Assembly: GCF_900184265.1 (NCBI RefSeq)
Contig: NZ_FXXA01000002.1
Location: forward strand, 1,510,918-1,574,917
DNA length: 64,000 nucleotides
Source of the DNA: Eggerthella timonensis
GTDB lineage: Bacteria; Actinomycetota; Coriobacteriia; Coriobacteriales; Eggerthellaceae
Direction of reading: 5' to 3'
The notes under the pieces were generated by a model, which was given only the letters and a program-made list of their open reading frames with translations, was not told the origin of the DNA and made no database searches. This document shows positions 61,800 through 64,000 of the stretch, in pieces; within the stretch, counting starts at the first letter, position 1; each line of letters begins with the position of its first letter. The position numbers were made by a program, and so were the translations under genes.

Positions 61800-63449
61800 A
61801 TGACAACACTGACGCGGCGCGACTTCGCGAAGCTGACGGGCGCGACGGCGGCGACGCTGTCGCTGGGTGGGCTGCTGGCCAGCTGCACGAGCGGCGAGGT
61901 GGACAAGCCGGCCGAAGCCACGCCGACCACCGCGGGCGAGGAAACCCCTTCGCAGGTCATCGTGTCGATGACCACCGGCTCCGAGCCGGCGGCGGGCTTC
62001 GATCCCTTCGTGTCGTGGGGCTGCGGCGAACATGTGCACGAGCCGCTCATCCAGTCCACGCTGATCACCACCGACACGGATCTCAGCTTCAAGAACGACC
62101 TCGCCACGTCGTACGAGGCGTCCGAGGACGGCATGACGTGGACGTTCACCATCCGCGACGACGCGAGGTTCACCGACGGCACGCCGCTCACGGCGCGCGA
62201 CGTGGCCTTCACCATCAACGGCATCTTGAACGCCGAGGCGTCCGAGTGCGACATGTCCATGGTGAAGGAGGCCGTGGCGAAGGACGACGCCACGGTCGTC
62301 ATCTCTATGGAGAAGCCGTTCAACGCGCTGCTGTACACGCTGGCCGTCGTGGGCATCGTGCCCGAGCATGCCTACGGCGACACGTACGGCGACAACCCCA
62401 TCGGCTCGGGCCGCTACCTGCTTGAGCAGTGGGACAAGGGCCAGCAGGTCATCCTCAAGGCCAACCCCGATTACTACGGCGAGGCGCCGAAGATCGAGCG
62501 CGTCGTGGTCGTGTTCATGGAAGAGGACGCCTCGCTCGCCGCGGCGCAGTCCGGCCAGGTTGACGTGGCGTACACCTCCGCGACGTTCGCGGACAAGCAG
62601 CCGAGCGGCTACGACCTGCTGAACTGCGCGTCCGTCGACTCGCGCGGCATCTCGCTGCCGACCATCCCGGCGGGCGCCTCGAAAACCGACGAGAAGGGCG
62701 AGGCGGCCGCCGGCAACGACGTCACCTGCGATCTCGCCATCCGCCAGGCCATCAACTACGGCGTCGACCGCGACAAGATGATCGACAACGTGCTGAACGG
62801 CTTCGGCACCGTCGCCTACAGCGTGGGCGACGGCATGCCCTGGTCGTCGCCCGACATGAAATGCGCCACCGACGTGGAGCGGGCGAAGAAGCTGCTCGAC
62901 GACGGCGGTTGGGCGGTCGGCTCGGACGGCATTCGCGAGAAGAACGGCACGCGCGCCTCGATGAACCTGTACTACTCGGCCGGCGACACCGTGCGCCAGG
63001 GCATCGCGGAGGAGTTCTCCAACCAGATGAAGGAGCTCGGCATCGAGATTGCCGTCAAGGGCGCGAGCTGGGACGATCTGTATCCGCACCAGTTCACCGA
63101 TCCGGTGGTGTGGGGCTGGGGCACGAACGCCCCCACCGAGACGTACAACCTGTTCTATTCCAAGGGCACGGGCAACTACGCTTGCTACGAGAGCGCCGCT
63201 ACCGATGCGTACCTCGATGAGGCGTTAGCGAAACCCCAGGTGGAGGACTCGTTCGAGCTGTGGCAGAAGGCTCAATGGGACGGCTCGTCCGGCATCGCGC
63301 CCCAGGGCGACGCGCCGTGGGTGTGGTTCGCGAACATCGACCATTTGTACTTCGCCAGGGAGAACCTCAAGGTGGCCGAGCAGAAGCCCCATCCGCACGG
63401 CCACGGCTGGTCGCTGGTGAATAACGTCGACCAGTGGTCTTGGGCGTAA
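61800..63449 (+). CDS. Peptide/nickel-type ABC transporter substrate-binding lipoprotein
   Basis: 549 residues, SBP_bac_5 family. N-terminal twin-arginine signal (LTRRDFAKL) and lipobox LASC, so Tat-exported and lipid-anchored. TWTFTIRDDARFTDGTPLTARD and NPIGSGRYLLEQWDKGQQVIL are family landmarks. A His-rich C-terminus (HPHGHGW) could help bind metal. The NikR-like operators upstream suggest nickel, or a nickel-metallophore complex, rather than peptides. A permease gene follows after a structured 200-bp gap. Confidence 0.82.
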   Translation: MTTLTRRDFAKLTGATAATLSLGGLLASCTSGEVDKPAEATPTTAGEETPSQVIVSMTTGSEPAAGFDPFVSWGCGEHVHEPLIQSTLITTDTDLSFKNDLATSYEASEDGMTWTFTIRDDARFTDGTPLTARDVAFTINGILNAEASECDMSMVKEAVAKDDATVVISMEKPFNALLYTLAVVGIVPEHAYGDTYGDNPIGSGRYLLEQWDKGQQVILKANPDYYGEAPKIERVVVVFMEEDASLAAAQSGQVDVAYTSATFADKQPSGYDLLNCASVDSRGISLPTIPAGASKTDEKGEAAAGNDVTCDLAIRQAINYGVDRDKMIDNVLNGFGTVAYSVGDGMPWSSPDMKCATDVERAKKLLDDGGWAVGSDGIREKNGTRASMNLYYSAGDTVRQGIAEEFSNQMKELGIEIAVKGASWDDLYPHQFTDPVVWGWGTNAPTETYNLFYSKGTGNYACYESAATDAYLDEALAKPQVEDSFELWQKAQWDGSSGIAPQGDAPWVWFANIDHLYFARENLKVAEQKPHPHGHGWSLVNNVDQWSWA

Positions 63450-63465
63450 GTTTTTCATTGCCGGC

Positions 63466-63552
63466 GCGTGAGGGGCGGGCCATGCCCAGTCGCTCAGACA
63501 GTCCTCGCTTCGCTGCGGAACTCGCTTGGTGGGCATTGCCCGCCCCTCACGC
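63466..63552. repeat. 23-bp inverted repeat between binding protein and permease genes
   Basis: Arms 63466-63488 (starting GCGTGAGGGGCGGGC) and 63530-63552 are reverse complements with one mismatch, 41-nt loop. It is transcribed if the operon is read through and could set the level of the binding protein over that of the membrane parts, as in many importers. Confidence 0.8.
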
Positions 63553-63639
63553 TGACAGTGGTGGACTTGTGCGTTGGCTGACTGGTCGCCGTTTGCGCTT
63601 GTTGAGGGGGATTGTTGTGGGGTATTTGGACTTGTGAGG

Positions 63640-63645
63640 TTATAG
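63640..63645 (+). promoter_or_regulatory. -10 box TATAGT, 6 nt before the permease ATG
   Basis: TATAGT-N6-ATG. Same leaderless-type spacing as other genes in this window; suggests that the permease genes also have their own promoter. Confidence 0.55.
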
Positions 63646-63651
63646 TAGGCG

Positions 63652-64000
63652 TATGCCGCGATTTGTTGTTCGGAATATCTTGAAGTTCGTCCTGCTCATG
63701 CTTGCCGTGAGCATAGTGACGTTCGTGCTGGTGAGCGTGTCTCCCATCGACCCCGTGCAGGCGAACGTGGGGCAGACGGCCTACATCAACATGAGCGAGG
63801 CCAAGCGCGCGCAGCTGGCCGAGTACTGGGGCGTGAACACGCCCCTCTGGGAGCGTTACGTCAACTGGTTCGCCGACCTCTTGCACGGCGACCTGGGTAC
63901 GTCGCTGCGGTTCAACGCCCCGGTGATCGACGTCATCGCCACGCGGGCGGTGAACTCGCTGGCGCTCATGGCCACGGCCTGGGTGATCAGCGGCGTGCTG
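63652..64000 (+). CDS. Peptide/nickel-type ABC transporter permease, truncated by window end
   Basis: 116 codons are visible before the window ends. It begins MPRFVVRNILKFVLLMLAV with the first membrane helix (about 9-31), then the extracytoplasmic region SPIDPVQANVG, LAEYWGVNTPLWERYVNWF, LLHGDLGTSLRFNAPV and the start of the second helix. This is the standard N-terminus of NikB/DppB-type permeases. It is the partner of the binding protein upstream. The rest of the transporter lies outside the window. Confidence 0.88.

Overview
The window is a GC-rich bacterial chromosome segment. Its gene content suggests a Coriobacteriia member close to Eggerthella or Gordonibacter. The support is two Tat-exported, lipobox-bearing fumarate-reductase-type flavoproteins, each beside a LuxR regulator with a multi-membrane-span N-terminus, plus an actinobacterial EF-G-like factor and CIRCE-controlled clpC. 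This placement is an inference; there is no rRNA in the window. Two perfect 16-bp parS palindromes, 17 kb apart, suggest that the segment lies on the origin side of the chromosome.

Layout. 1-0.8 kb: gene-free repeats. 0.8-7.6 kb: clpC, cysE, ispD-ispF, cysS. 7.6-14.8 kb: a U32 tRNA-hydroxylase-type protein, a TspO-like membrane protein, and a methionine operon (metF, a separate MetH reactivation domain, metH), then a small orphan protein. 14.8-24.8 kb: a periplasmic-sensing EAL protein, tRNA-Ala(GGC), a Tat flavoprotein with a divergent LuxR gene, a small membrane protein, Mrp/NBP35 and an SAH/MTA-type deaminase. 24.8-29.9 kb: a candidate small RNA, parS beside a nested inverted-repeat element, a ModD/NadC-like gene, and an ECF sigma factor with a DUF4179 anti-sigma candidate. 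29.9-32.7 kb: EF-G2 and hicAB. 33-46.7 kb: three YhgE/Pip proteins, two sets of ABC transporter genes and a LytTR protein fused to a P-loop-less ABC-like domain, with a TetR gene and a matching operator. 46.7-50 kb: second LuxR and Tat flavoprotein pair. 50-55.5 kb: two inverted DUF2975+XRE modules flanking glmS-acpS. 55.7-61.3 kb: an L,D-transpeptidase, nnrD, an HdeD-like protein and ligA. 61.6-64 kb: start of a peptide/nickel-type ABC importer behind two NikR-like operators; its permease is cut by the window end.

The metabolic genes connect: cysE and cysS (cysteine), metF/metH and its activator (methionine regeneration), and the deaminase (SAH/MTA disposal) serve sulfur and one-carbon metabolism. 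ispD/ispF supply isoprenoids; glmS and the L,D-transpeptidase serve the cell wall.

The most unusual material is between genes. It includes large inverted repeats sharing a TTTTCGACGGA core, two degenerate arrays with an exact 11-bp period, and a perfect 70-bp palindrome whose half-sequence also occurs in the metH linker. Several genes also have a -10 box only 6-7 nt before the ATG, which suggests leaderless mRNAs.
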